A DNA stretch of 12,284 nucleotides from Candidatus Azambacteria bacterium. Its GTDB lineage: Bacteria; Patescibacteriota; Minisyncoccia; GWC2-36-17; M10-OD1-4. The DNA lies in assembly GCA_016200995.1 (NCBI GenBank), contig JACQDS010000091.1, positions 1-12,284 on the forward strand, in the 5' to 3' direction. How positions within the stretch are numbered: the stretch's first letter is position 1; each line of letters begins with the position of its first letter. The position numbers and the translations under genes were made by a program. The notes under the pieces were generated by a model that saw only the letters and a program-made list of their open reading frames with translations, was not told the origin of the DNA and did not search any database. Positions 1 through 5,710 of the stretch are shown here, piece after piece.

Positions 1-912
1 CTTGTACACTTCGTTTGCCGAAGCATCCGCCGCTATCTTAAGCGACCTGATGATCGGCGTGCCGGATTTTAAAAGCGAGGCCATCACTCTCGCCAACCTG
101 CTTAAGATAACCTTTCTTATCAATCCGCCGATAAGCGGAATGCGCGATATGATATTATAAGTGACGACTTTTCCGGTTCTTGTTTTCCTGAAAAGCTTCA
201 CGCCGACAACGAACAAGATCAAAAATATAAAGATGGAAAACCAATTTGAAGAGATGAAATTGCTTACATCAAGAAGTATCTGTGTCGGCACAGGGAGTTT
301 AACGCCGGATTGCGTGAATATCTTTGTCAATCTCGGCAAAACAAACAAGATCAAAAGAAAAACTATCGCAAAAGATGCGACCAAAAGCAAAGCCGGATAA
401 GCCACAGCCGCTCTGATCTTTTTTACGAGGTCATTTTCCTTTTTAAGCTGCATTTCAAGATTTTTAAAGGTCTGCTCAAGCGTTCCGGATTCCTCGCCGG
501 ATTTGACGGTGTTTATGTAAGCGTCCGAAAAAAACTTCGGATATTTTGAAAGCGCTAAGGAAAGCGACTGGCCTTTTTCAAGGTCAAATTTTACGGTTGA
601 AAATATTTTTTTGAGCATCGGCTTTTCCGCGTCTTCATAGAGAATATCAACCGCCTCAAGCATATCAACACCGGAAGATATCATAGAGGACAAATTTCTT
701 GAAATAAGCATTTTGTCCACTATTGAAAGTCTGGAAAACATAGTGAGACCACCGGAATCTTTTTTTAGCTTGCCTTGCTTCCTCTCTTTTATCGATATCG
801 GCGTTAAGCCCTGTCCGGCAAGATACTCCAAAACAGCCTCTTTGTTTGGAGCTTCGTAATACCCGTCTTTTATTTTTCCATCTTTTGTTGACGCTAAAAA
901 ATCGTATTTCAT
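1..912 (-). CDS. pilC: Type IV pilus inner-membrane platform protein PilC (GspF family), C-terminus outside the window
   Basis: PilC/GspF is the polytopic inner-membrane protein on which the PilB motor acts to assemble pilin into the fibre. I read 304 codons from the ATG at 912-910 to the left edge with no stop. The N-terminal part (MKYDFLASTKDGKIKDGYY) is the small domain typical of the family. The first cytoplasmic GspF domain follows, with the conserved SSMISSGVDMLEAVDIL and SGEESGTLEQ stretches. Next come a long hydrophobic helix (AYPALLLVASFAIVFLLILFV), a periplasmic segment, and a second helix (FSIFIFLILFVVGVKLF). The second GspF domain begins (LIRKVILSRLARVMASLLKSG) and is cut by the window edge. 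It lies downstream of pilB on the same strand, in the usual pilB-pilC order. No Shine-Dalgarno site precedes the ATG. Two TAA stops in the same frame lie directly before it, which fixes the start. Confidence 0.93.
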   Translation of the reverse strand, partial: MKYDFLASTKDGKIKDGYYEAPNKEAVLEYLAGQGLTPISIKERKQGKLKKDSGGLTMFSRLSIVDKMLISRNLSSMISSGVDMLEAVDILYEDAEKPMLKKIFSTVKFDLEKGQSLSLALSKYPKFFSDAYINTVKSGEESGTLEQTFKNLEMQLKKENDLVKKIRAAVAYPALLLVASFAIVFLLILFVLPRLTKIFTQSGVKLPVPTQILLDVSNFISSNWFSIFIFLILFVVGVKLFRKTRTGKVVTYNIISRIPLIGGLIRKVILSRLARVMASLLKSGTPIIRSLKIAADASANEVYK

Positions 913-915
913 TTA

Positions 916-1092
916 TTAGCTTATAGCTATTAGCTTTGTTATCATTACATTTAACATTTTCATGGTTTCTAATAACAGATCGTCTACTTTATTATAGTTT
1001 AATTTTTCACCAAATGACAATCTCTTTGATATCTCTATCTGGATTTCCAATTCAGCTCCGGAACCATAAGCAATTATTAAAAAGCTACGAAG
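916..1092 (-). pseudogene. Remnant of a four-helix-bundle protein (23S rRNA intervening-sequence / S23 family), C-terminal part only
   Basis: The 188-base gap between pilB and pilC contains a 58-codon open stretch, bounded by a TAG at 1095-1093 and a TAA at 918-916. It reads LRSFLIIAYGSGAELEIQIE, then ISKRLSFG, and ends KMLNVMITKLIAIS. This is the signature of the last two helices of S23 four-helix-bundle proteins, whose family pattern is roughly FL-IA-GS-AELE-QL-IA--LG followed by a helix ending in ML--LI--L. The usual protein is about 120 residues, so the first half is missing. There is no plausible start codon before the conserved part. I infer that an S23 gene once sat between pilB and pilC and has been eroded, perhaps by deletion up to the pilB stop. 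It is in the same frame as pilC but separated from it by two stops. Confidence 0.7.
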
Positions 1093-1100
1093 CTAACTCG

Positions 1101-2810
1101 CTATTCCGCTGTCACTCTCATTATCTCTTCAACCGTTGTCACTCCTCTTTCAACTTTCAAAAGCCCATCCTCAAACATTGAGACCATCCCTTCCTCTCTC
1201 GCTACGTTTCTTACGACATCCGCCGAAACCTTGCCGTTGATCAGCTCTTTTATCTTTGGCGTTATCTCCATTACTTCATATATGCCTATTTGGCCGTGAT
1301 AGCCTGTGAAATTGCAGAGATTGCACCCCTTGCCGATATATACTTCCTTTGGCACCACAGGATTTTTTTGACCGCGAATAAGAAGCTGGGATTCTATGGA
1401 CTTTTTCAATTCTTCCGATGGCGCAAAACTTGAGATGCAATGCGAGCAGATCTTTCTTGCGAGCCTTTGAGCGATGACGATGCTGACCGTGCTTGCTATC
1501 AAAAACGGCTCGCCGCCCATATCTATCAGCCTTGGGACGGCGGTCGGCGCGTCGTTGGTATGCAAAGTGGAAAGCACCAAGTGGCCGGTCATCGAAGCGT
1601 TAAGCGCTATCTCAACCGTTTCGTTGTCTCTGATCTCGCCCACCATAATGATGTCCGGATTCTGCCTCATAAGGCTTCTCAGTCCGTTAGCAAATGTGAT
1701 TCCCGCCTTGGCATTGACCTGCGTCTGATTGATCCTTTGAACGTCATATTCTATCGGATCCTCTATGGTGGCGATGCTGACATTTGGCGTATTTAAAATA
1801 TGAAGCATTGAATAAAGAGTGGTGGTTTTTCCAGAACCGGTCGGGCCGGTGATCAAAAGCATTCCAAAAGTTCTCTTGAGGCTTCTTTCAACTTTTTTGA
1901 CAACATCCGCAGACATCCCAAGATCGGCAAAGCTCAACGGCGTCGCCGCGCCTTTAAGAATACGCATAACCACTTTTTCTCCATAAAATGTCGGCATCAC
2001 CGAAACTCTGATATCAACTTTTTCCTCTTCCATATCAAATCTGAATCTGCCGTCTTGCGGAGTATGGCGAATATCTATCTGCAAAGCGGAGAGGATCTTC
2101 ACTCTGGCTATCAAGGCATCGTGAAGCTCCTTTGGCAAAGTTGTAATGTCTTTTAAAACTCCGTCTATTCTGTATCTGACAAGCACTTCCTCCTCGCCTC
2201 TTTCAATATGAATATCCGAAGCGCCGGCAACCACCGCATACTCCACTATGGAATCCACTATTTTCACTATCGGCACAAACTCCGCCATCTTCGCCAGATT
2301 GTCTTTGTCCGCGCCGGAGCTTAAAGCGCCCTTAATAGATGTTTCTATAATATTGCTAAACTCTGTTCTGATATCTTTTTTAAATTCCTTAAATACGGAT
2401 TTGATGCCGGAGTGGGTGGCGAGGCAAGGCACAACATCCATATTTAGCTTTGAGGCCACGATGCCTATGGTTTCAAGATCGGCAGGATCCTCCATCGCAA
2501 GCTTGGCTGTTTTTTTCTCTTCATCAAGATCAAAAACGACAACGCCTTTGGATTTTGAAAAAGATTCCGGCAGAAGATCGAGAAATTTCCTGTCCACCCT
2601 CATCTTTGAAAGATTCACAGCTTCCACATCAAAAAATTCCGCCAATATCTCGGACAAAAACTGCTCGGTAATGATGTTTTTCCCCAAAAGCACCCTTCCT
2701 ATATCCGCGCCGCTGTGCGAGGACTCAAGCTTGGCTTCATCAAATTGCTTCTCACTGACAATGCCGGATTCAAGAAGAACTTTTTTAAGATCTTGTTCGC
2801 TGATGTGCAT
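1101..2810 (-). CDS. pilB: Type IV pilus assembly ATPase PilB (GspE/PulE family)
   Basis: This is a cytoplasmic hexameric ATPase that powers pilus extension. The 569 residues match the usual family length. Residues 1-150 form the N-terminal GspE/PilB domain (LLESGIVSEKQFDEA, then a second copy-like segment ending in ATHSGIKSVFKEF). The motor core follows: ASDIHIE at 197-203, a Walker A GPTGSGKT at 322-329, an aspartate box IEDPIEY at 349-355, Walker B around NPDIIMVGEIRD at 384-395, and a histidine box GHLVLSTLHT at 409-418. A tetracysteine zinc site is formed by C455, C458, C496 and C499. All catalytic motifs are intact, so it should be active. The stop of the upstream membrane-protein gene is 3 bases before the ATG, so the two are cotranscribed and perhaps translationally coupled. 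No Shine-Dalgarno site is seen. The retraction ATPase PilT is not in the window. Confidence 0.96.
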   Translation of the reverse strand: MHISEQDLKKVLLESGIVSEKQFDEAKLESSHSGADIGRVLLGKNIITEQFLSEILAEFFDVEAVNLSKMRVDRKFLDLLPESFSKSKGVVVFDLDEEKKTAKLAMEDPADLETIGIVASKLNMDVVPCLATHSGIKSVFKEFKKDIRTEFSNIIETSIKGALSSGADKDNLAKMAEFVPIVKIVDSIVEYAVVAGASDIHIERGEEEVLVRYRIDGVLKDITTLPKELHDALIARVKILSALQIDIRHTPQDGRFRFDMEEEKVDIRVSVMPTFYGEKVVMRILKGAATPLSFADLGMSADVVKKVERSLKRTFGMLLITGPTGSGKTTTLYSMLHILNTPNVSIATIEDPIEYDVQRINQTQVNAKAGITFANGLRSLMRQNPDIIMVGEIRDNETVEIALNASMTGHLVLSTLHTNDAPTAVPRLIDMGGEPFLIASTVSIVIAQRLARKICSHCISSFAPSEELKKSIESQLLIRGQKNPVVPKEVYIGKGCNLCNFTGYHGQIGIYEVMEITPKIKELINGKVSADVVRNVAREEGMVSMFEDGLLKVERGVTTVEEIMRVTAE

Positions 2811-2813
2811 AAA

Positions 2814-3422
2814 CTAAATCGTAAAAATATATAAATTTAAAATTTTCGCCAAATAAACTCCGAAAACAAATGTCGCAAGATAAGAAATGGGAAAAAGGTA
2901 TGTTAGACCTATATTCTGTTTAAGATCTTTCTTTGATATTGAAACATAAGAGAGATAAGCCAGGGCGGCTAAAAATATAAATCCAACATAAATAAAAAAG
3001 TAAGGCCATCCGGCAAGCAAAGAAAATCCAAGAAAAAGATAGCCGTCTTCAAGGGTCAAGAACCGCTTTTTAAAAAGCCTCCCTATAAGATAAAATACGG
3101 CCAACATCAAAAGCCCGAACACAAGAGAAGCTAAAGCCTGAAAAAAGAAATTAAAAAAACTACTTTGAAAAAAATAACTGATGTCCGCATAGGGCGGCAA
3201 GAAATACTTGGCAAACTTATCCGATCTCCAGAAAAAATATTGAACGCCGGATTTTAAAAATGCCAAAAAAAACACCGATCCAAAAGCGGAAAAAAATAAA
3301 ACCTTTGCGATCTTGCCGTTAAGCCCCTTTTTTAAAATATAAAAAAGAACAAAGAGAGAAGAACCTACGGCAAAAATATTAAAAGCCGATGATGTGACTT
3401 TATTTATAAGATCAATATTCAT
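2814..3422 (-). CDS. Polytopic membrane protein of the pilus operon, possibly a degenerate prepilin-peptidase relative
   Basis: About 202 residues with roughly six hydrophobic segments: NIFAVGSSLFVLFYIL, KVLFFSAFGSVFFLAFL, ALASLVFGLLMLAVFYLIG, GYLFLGFSLLAGWPYFFIY, VGFIFLAALAYLSYV and LFPISYLATFVFGVYLA. I do not recognise it with certainty. The second half (LEDGYLFLGFSLLAGWP, a charged loop SISKKDLKQN, then a last helix) has the layout of the C-terminal half of prepilin peptidases, where GxGDxK precedes a GLLLGWP-like helix. If that comparison holds, the catalytic Asp motif is gone and this would not cleave prepilins. I chose ATG 3422-3420. A six-codon longer reading needs a TTG and would overlap the promoter -10 element. 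It ends 3 bases before pilB, so it very probably serves the pilus machine. Confidence 0.75.
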   Translation of the reverse strand: MNIDLINKVTSSAFNIFAVGSSLFVLFYILKKGLNGKIAKVLFFSAFGSVFFLAFLKSGVQYFFWRSDKFAKYFLPPYADISYFFQSSFFNFFFQALASLVFGLLMLAVFYLIGRLFKKRFLTLEDGYLFLGFSLLAGWPYFFIYVGFIFLAALAYLSYVSISKKDLKQNIGLTYLFPISYLATFVFGVYLAKILNLYIFTI

Positions 3423-3428
3423 CTTCTC

Positions 3429-3434
3429 ATTATA
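3429..3434 (-). promoter_or_regulatory. Extended -10 promoter for the membrane protein-pilB-pilC unit, probably giving a leaderless mRNA
   Basis: On the minus strand the sequence reads TGTTATAATGAGAAGATG: a TGn extension, a perfect TATAAT at 3434-3429, six bases, then the ATG at 3422. A transcript starting 7 bases past the -10 would begin at the ATG itself. The -35 region is poor, as is typical of extended -10 promoters. It sits at the base of the preceding hairpin. Confidence 0.5.
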
Positions 3435-3472
3435 ACACAAAACCCCATTTTATATAAATGGGGTTTTGTGTT
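3434..3472 (-). terminator. Strong hairpin, likely terminator of the response regulator-pilin transcript
   Basis: The sequence forms a perfect 17-bp stem: 3434-3450 pairs with 3456-3472 around a five-base TATAT loop. The core is AACCCCATTT with AAATGGGGTT, followed on the minus strand by TTGTGTTATAAT. The U-rich tail is partly inside the longer stem, so a shorter AACCCC/GGGGTT hairpin followed by TTGTGTT is the likelier terminating form. It separates the pilin gene from the membrane protein-pilB-pilC genes. Confidence 0.6.
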
Positions 3473-3486
3473 TACAATTAGTATTT

Positions 3487-3561
3487 TACTTTGAATTACA
3501 AAATGCCAGATGCGAGGCGCGGAGGCGGAACGAAGCAAATGGCGTTTTGTAGTTCAAAGTA
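3487..3561. repeat. Long inverted repeat with a conserved GC-rich core, copy 1 (directly after the pilin stop)
   Basis: A 22-base left arm (3487-3508) pairs with a right arm (3540-3561) with two mismatches. Between them lies a GC-rich centre containing CGGAGGCGGAACGAAGCA at 3520-3537. The same 18 bases occur in the second copy at 8739-8756, but the arms of the two copies are unrelated in sequence. It begins 2 bases beyond the pilin stop codon. See copy 2 at 8654-8779. Confidence 0.75.
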
Positions 3562-3563
3562 TA

Positions 3564-4172
3564 TTATTGAGCTGTTGCCGGAAGGACCGTCAGGTCGGTT
3601 CCCACCTCGTAGCGAGTTGTGCTGTTTCCGCCGTCTTTTACCATTCTGTTATCGGTGGATGTGTATGCCGTGCTTTCAAGAGCTGTGTCCAATTCAAAAC
3701 GATTGTTCGTCAAACATCCGTATCTGTAATACAAGCCGTTGGTTTTTGTATTTACAGGATCAACAGGCAAGTTTGAAACCGGAGCGCCGCTTGTGACCGT
3801 TGAGAAATTGACAGGGACCCAGCCGGTGCCGTCATTTGTCGTTGTGCCAGTGCCTTTTTGTGTATAAGCCCAGACGGTATCATAAGCGCTGACGTATATT
3901 TTGTTTGTGTTGTCGGTTATAGGAGATGTCGCCGAGCAGTTCGTCACTCCACCCAAAGAATTAGATGCATTATCCTGCAGGTACAAACTGATAGCGGTTT
4001 TCATAGTAGCAAGATCGGAGATCCTTTGGACATCACGGCTCTTTTTTAAGATCTCAACCGGATCAATAAAAAACACTACAACGACTGACAAAATGGCAAT
4101 TATGGAGATCACCACCAAAAGCTCAAGAAGCGTAAAGCCTTTGTTTGATTTTTTATTTTGCATAAAATTCAT
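3564..4172 (-). CDS. Type IV pilin or pseudopilin with class III signal peptide
   Basis: A structural subunit of a type IV pilus or pseudopilus, 202 residues. It begins with a short basic leader MNFMQNKKSNKG and then the canonical FTLLELLVVISIIAILS helix. A prepilin peptidase would cut after G12, leaving F13 as the N-terminal residue to be methylated and E17 as the conserved Glu5. After the helix comes a Thr/Ser/Asn-rich globular head with two cysteines, C79 and C153, which could form a disulfide. The stretch GTGWVPVNFSTV followed by LPVDPVN resembles heads of pilins common in Parcubacteria (recalled, not checked). The start could be M1 or M4. M1 is 9 bases after the response regulator stop, so the two genes are cotranscribed. 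A GC-rich inverted repeat and a strong hairpin follow. The functional class (major pilin, minor pilin or competence pseudopilin) cannot be told from this. Confidence 0.9.
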   Translation of the reverse strand: MNFMQNKKSNKGFTLLELLVVISIIAILSVVVVFFIDPVEILKKSRDVQRISDLATMKTAISLYLQDNASNSLGGVTNCSATSPITDNTNKIYVSAYDTVWAYTQKGTGTTTNDGTGWVPVNFSTVTSGAPVSNLPVDPVNTKTNGLYYRYGCLTNNRFELDTALESTAYTSTDNRMVKDGGNSTTRYEVGTDLTVLPATAQ

Positions 4173-4181
4173 TAAAGATTA

Positions 4182-4571
4182 TTAATTTTTATTTTTAAAT
4201 ACTTCTTCTATTTTCTTCATCAGATCCGCAAGTTTGATATTGCTTTTTGTCACAAAATCAACCGCCCCAAGAGAGATCCCTCTTTTAACATCCTCTTCCT
4301 GCCCGAGATTTGAAAGTATCATCACCGGTATATCTTTTATTTTCTCATCTTTCTTCATCTCGGTCAAGACATCATATCCACTTTTTTTCGGAAGCATCAG
4401 ATCAAGCAAAACCAAGTCCGGCATCGTTTCGCCGGCTTTTATGATGGCATCCTCTCCGTCATAAGCGGAAACAACTTCATAACCTGAAGATTCCAGCTTA
4501 TTTTGATATATCTGGTTAAGCGTTGCCTCATCCTCCACAACTAGAATTTTCTTCTTTTCCGATTTTGGCAT
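4182..4571 (-). CDS. Single-domain response regulator (CheY-like receiver)
   Basis: A cytoplasmic phosphorelay receiver of 129 residues with no output domain. The acidic pocket E13/D14 lies in ILVVEDEA. The phosphoacceptor is D57 in PDLVLLDLMLPKKSG. The switch Ser is S87 in VMILSNLG, and the conserved Lys is K109 in AVDFVTKS. All active-site residues are present, so phosphorylation is expected. No histidine kinase lies in the window. It stands 9 bases upstream of the pilin gene in the same orientation, which points to a role in pilus production or twitching, in the manner of PilG/PilH or CheY-type regulators; this is inference from context. A weak GGAAAA precedes the ATG. The final residues FKNKN end at a TAA. 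Confidence 0.93.
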   Translation of the reverse strand: MPKSEKKKILVVEDEATLNQIYQNKLESSGYEVVSAYDGEDAIIKAGETMPDLVLLDLMLPKKSGYDVLTEMKKDEKIKDIPVMILSNLGQEEDVKRGISLGAVDFVTKSNIKLADLMKKIEEVFKNKN

Positions 4572-4596
4572 TTATTTTCCATATATGCGACTGGTT

Positions 4597-4610
4597 ATTA
4601 TAAGATTATA
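4597..4610 (-). promoter_or_regulatory. Two tandem candidate -10 boxes upstream of the response regulator
   Basis: On the minus strand two perfect TATAAT hexamers occur at 4610-4605 and 4602-4597, separated by CT, about 25-40 bases before the ATG. No good -35 hexamer stands 16-18 bases upstream of either; the best candidate, TTGAAT, is too close. This is a likely but unproven promoter for the response regulator-pilin transcript. Confidence 0.35.
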
Positions 4611-4643
4611 CTACCAATTCAAAAAAATTGGAAATCCAAAAAT

Positions 4644-5678
4644 CTACCAGTCCAAAGCGCCTCCGACTTTGTATTCCGTCACTCTTGTCTCAAAAAAGTT
4701 TTTCTCCTTGCTTAGATCGATCGCCTCCGACATCCAAGGAAAAGGATTCGGTGTGTTGTACTGCTCCGGAAGGCCTATTCTTTGAAGCCTTCTGTCGGCG
4801 ATATGTTCAATATACTGCCTGAAGTTCTCCGAGTTCATTCCGAAGATGCCTTTTGGAAAGACCTCCTGCGCAAATGTTATTTCCAGTTCGGCGCCGCGCT
4901 TTATAAGCTTTATCATCTTCTCCTGAAACTCCTTCGTCCAAAGCTCTGGCTGTTCCTCCTTTATCGTGTTTATCATATTTATTCCAAAGTTCAGATGCTG
5001 TGATTCATCGCGCATAATATACTGGATCTGCTCCGCTGAACCGACCATCTTATTTTGCCTCTGAAATCCGAACATAACGGCAAAAGAGCTGTAGAAAAAT
5101 ATGCCTTCAAGAATGATTGAAAAAACTATCATATTCTCAAGAAACTTCTGGTCGTTCTCAAGTGTTCCGGTTTTAAAATTCGGATTGAAGATACCCTCAT
5201 TAAAACTCAAAATAAAATTGTCTTTGTTGTAGATCGCCTCCACCTCGCGATACATATTGAATATCTCTCCCTCGTCCAAAGCGAGGCTTTCAACTATGTA
5301 TTGATAAGCGTGCGTGTGGATAGCCTCCTCGTAGGACTGCCTCAAGATATACATTCTGCATTCCGGCGAGCTGATGTGCTTATAAAAAGCGAGCGCGACA
5401 TTATTGGCGGCGATCGAATCGGCGGTCGTAAAAAAACCTAAAACTGTTTTTAGGGCTTTGCGTTCATCCTCCGACAAAACAGATGTCGATTTCCACTGCT
5501 CAATATCTTTTTGCATTCCGATCTCCGTCGGCAGCCAATGATTGGCGTTGCCGGCAAGATAGGCATCCCAAGCAAACTTATGCTTCATCGGATAAAGCTG
5601 AATGACATCGGCATCCTCGCCGTTTATTATTCTTCTTTTGTTGATATCAACTTTTTCGTTTGTTTTTTTTATTGGCAT
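4644..5678 (-). CDS. nrdB: Class I ribonucleotide reductase, small (beta, radical-generating) subunit
   Basis: The diiron-carboxylate subunit, which stores the radical used by NrdA to make deoxyribonucleotides. At 344 residues it has normal family length. The six metal ligands can be placed: D87 (TTADSIAANN), E118 and H121 (EEAIHTHAY), E191 (LEGIFFY), E225 and H228 (DESQHLNFG). Tyr125, four residues after H121, is where the radical tyrosine sits in E. coli-type enzymes, so this is not the Phe-type of class Ic. The C-terminus (TEYKVGGALDW) is the tail that docks into NrdA. The gene follows nrdA in the same direction after a 30-base AT-rich repeat and should be cotranscribed. No Shine-Dalgarno site is seen. 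The metal used (Fe or Mn) cannot be told. No nrdI, nrdH or nrdR is in the window. Confidence 0.95.
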   Translation of the reverse strand: MPIKKTNEKVDINKRRIINGEDADVIQLYPMKHKFAWDAYLAGNANHWLPTEIGMQKDIEQWKSTSVLSEDERKALKTVLGFFTTADSIAANNVALAFYKHISSPECRMYILRQSYEEAIHTHAYQYIVESLALDEGEIFNMYREVEAIYNKDNFILSFNEGIFNPNFKTGTLENDQKFLENMIVFSIILEGIFFYSSFAVMFGFQRQNKMVGSAEQIQYIMRDESQHLNFGINMINTIKEEQPELWTKEFQEKMIKLIKRGAELEITFAQEVFPKGIFGMNSENFRQYIEHIADRRLQRIGLPEQYNTPNPFPWMSEAIDLSKEKNFFETRVTEYKVGGALDW

Positions 5679-5710
5679 TTTTATGAATTATGATTGATGA
5701 ATTATGAATT
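5678..5710. repeat. AT-rich short-repeat spacer between nrdA and nrdB
   Basis: This is a run of imperfect direct repeats of ATGAATT and ATGATTG units on the plus strand. It shares the 18-mer TTTTTATGAATTATGATT with the sequence just upstream of nrdA (8551-8568). On the minus strand it gives AATTCATAA-type units ending at the nrdB start codon, where a ribosome binding site would normally be. Confidence 0.65.

Noticed and set aside
936..1181. Plus-strand reading frame of 81 codons
   Set aside because: It lies antisense to the S23 remnant and the end of pilB, has no ribosome binding site, and has a low-complexity, non-protein-like composition.
1440..1796. Plus-strand reading frame of 118 codons inside pilB
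   Set aside because: It is antisense to the most conserved part of the PilB ATPase; the minus-strand reading explains the sequence fully.
2248..2817. Plus-strand reading frame of 189 codons
   Set aside because: It is a mirror frame of the PilB N-terminal region, with a Ser/Leu-rich composition typical of antisense frames.
3423..3440. TTG start giving a six-residue longer membrane protein
   Set aside because: The start would fall within the hairpin and the TATAAT element; ATG at 3422 fits the promoter and is the better choice.
4614..4631. Small hairpin CCAATT/AATTGG after nrdB as a terminator
   Set aside because: The stem is only six A/T-rich pairs and no U-run follows on the minus strand.
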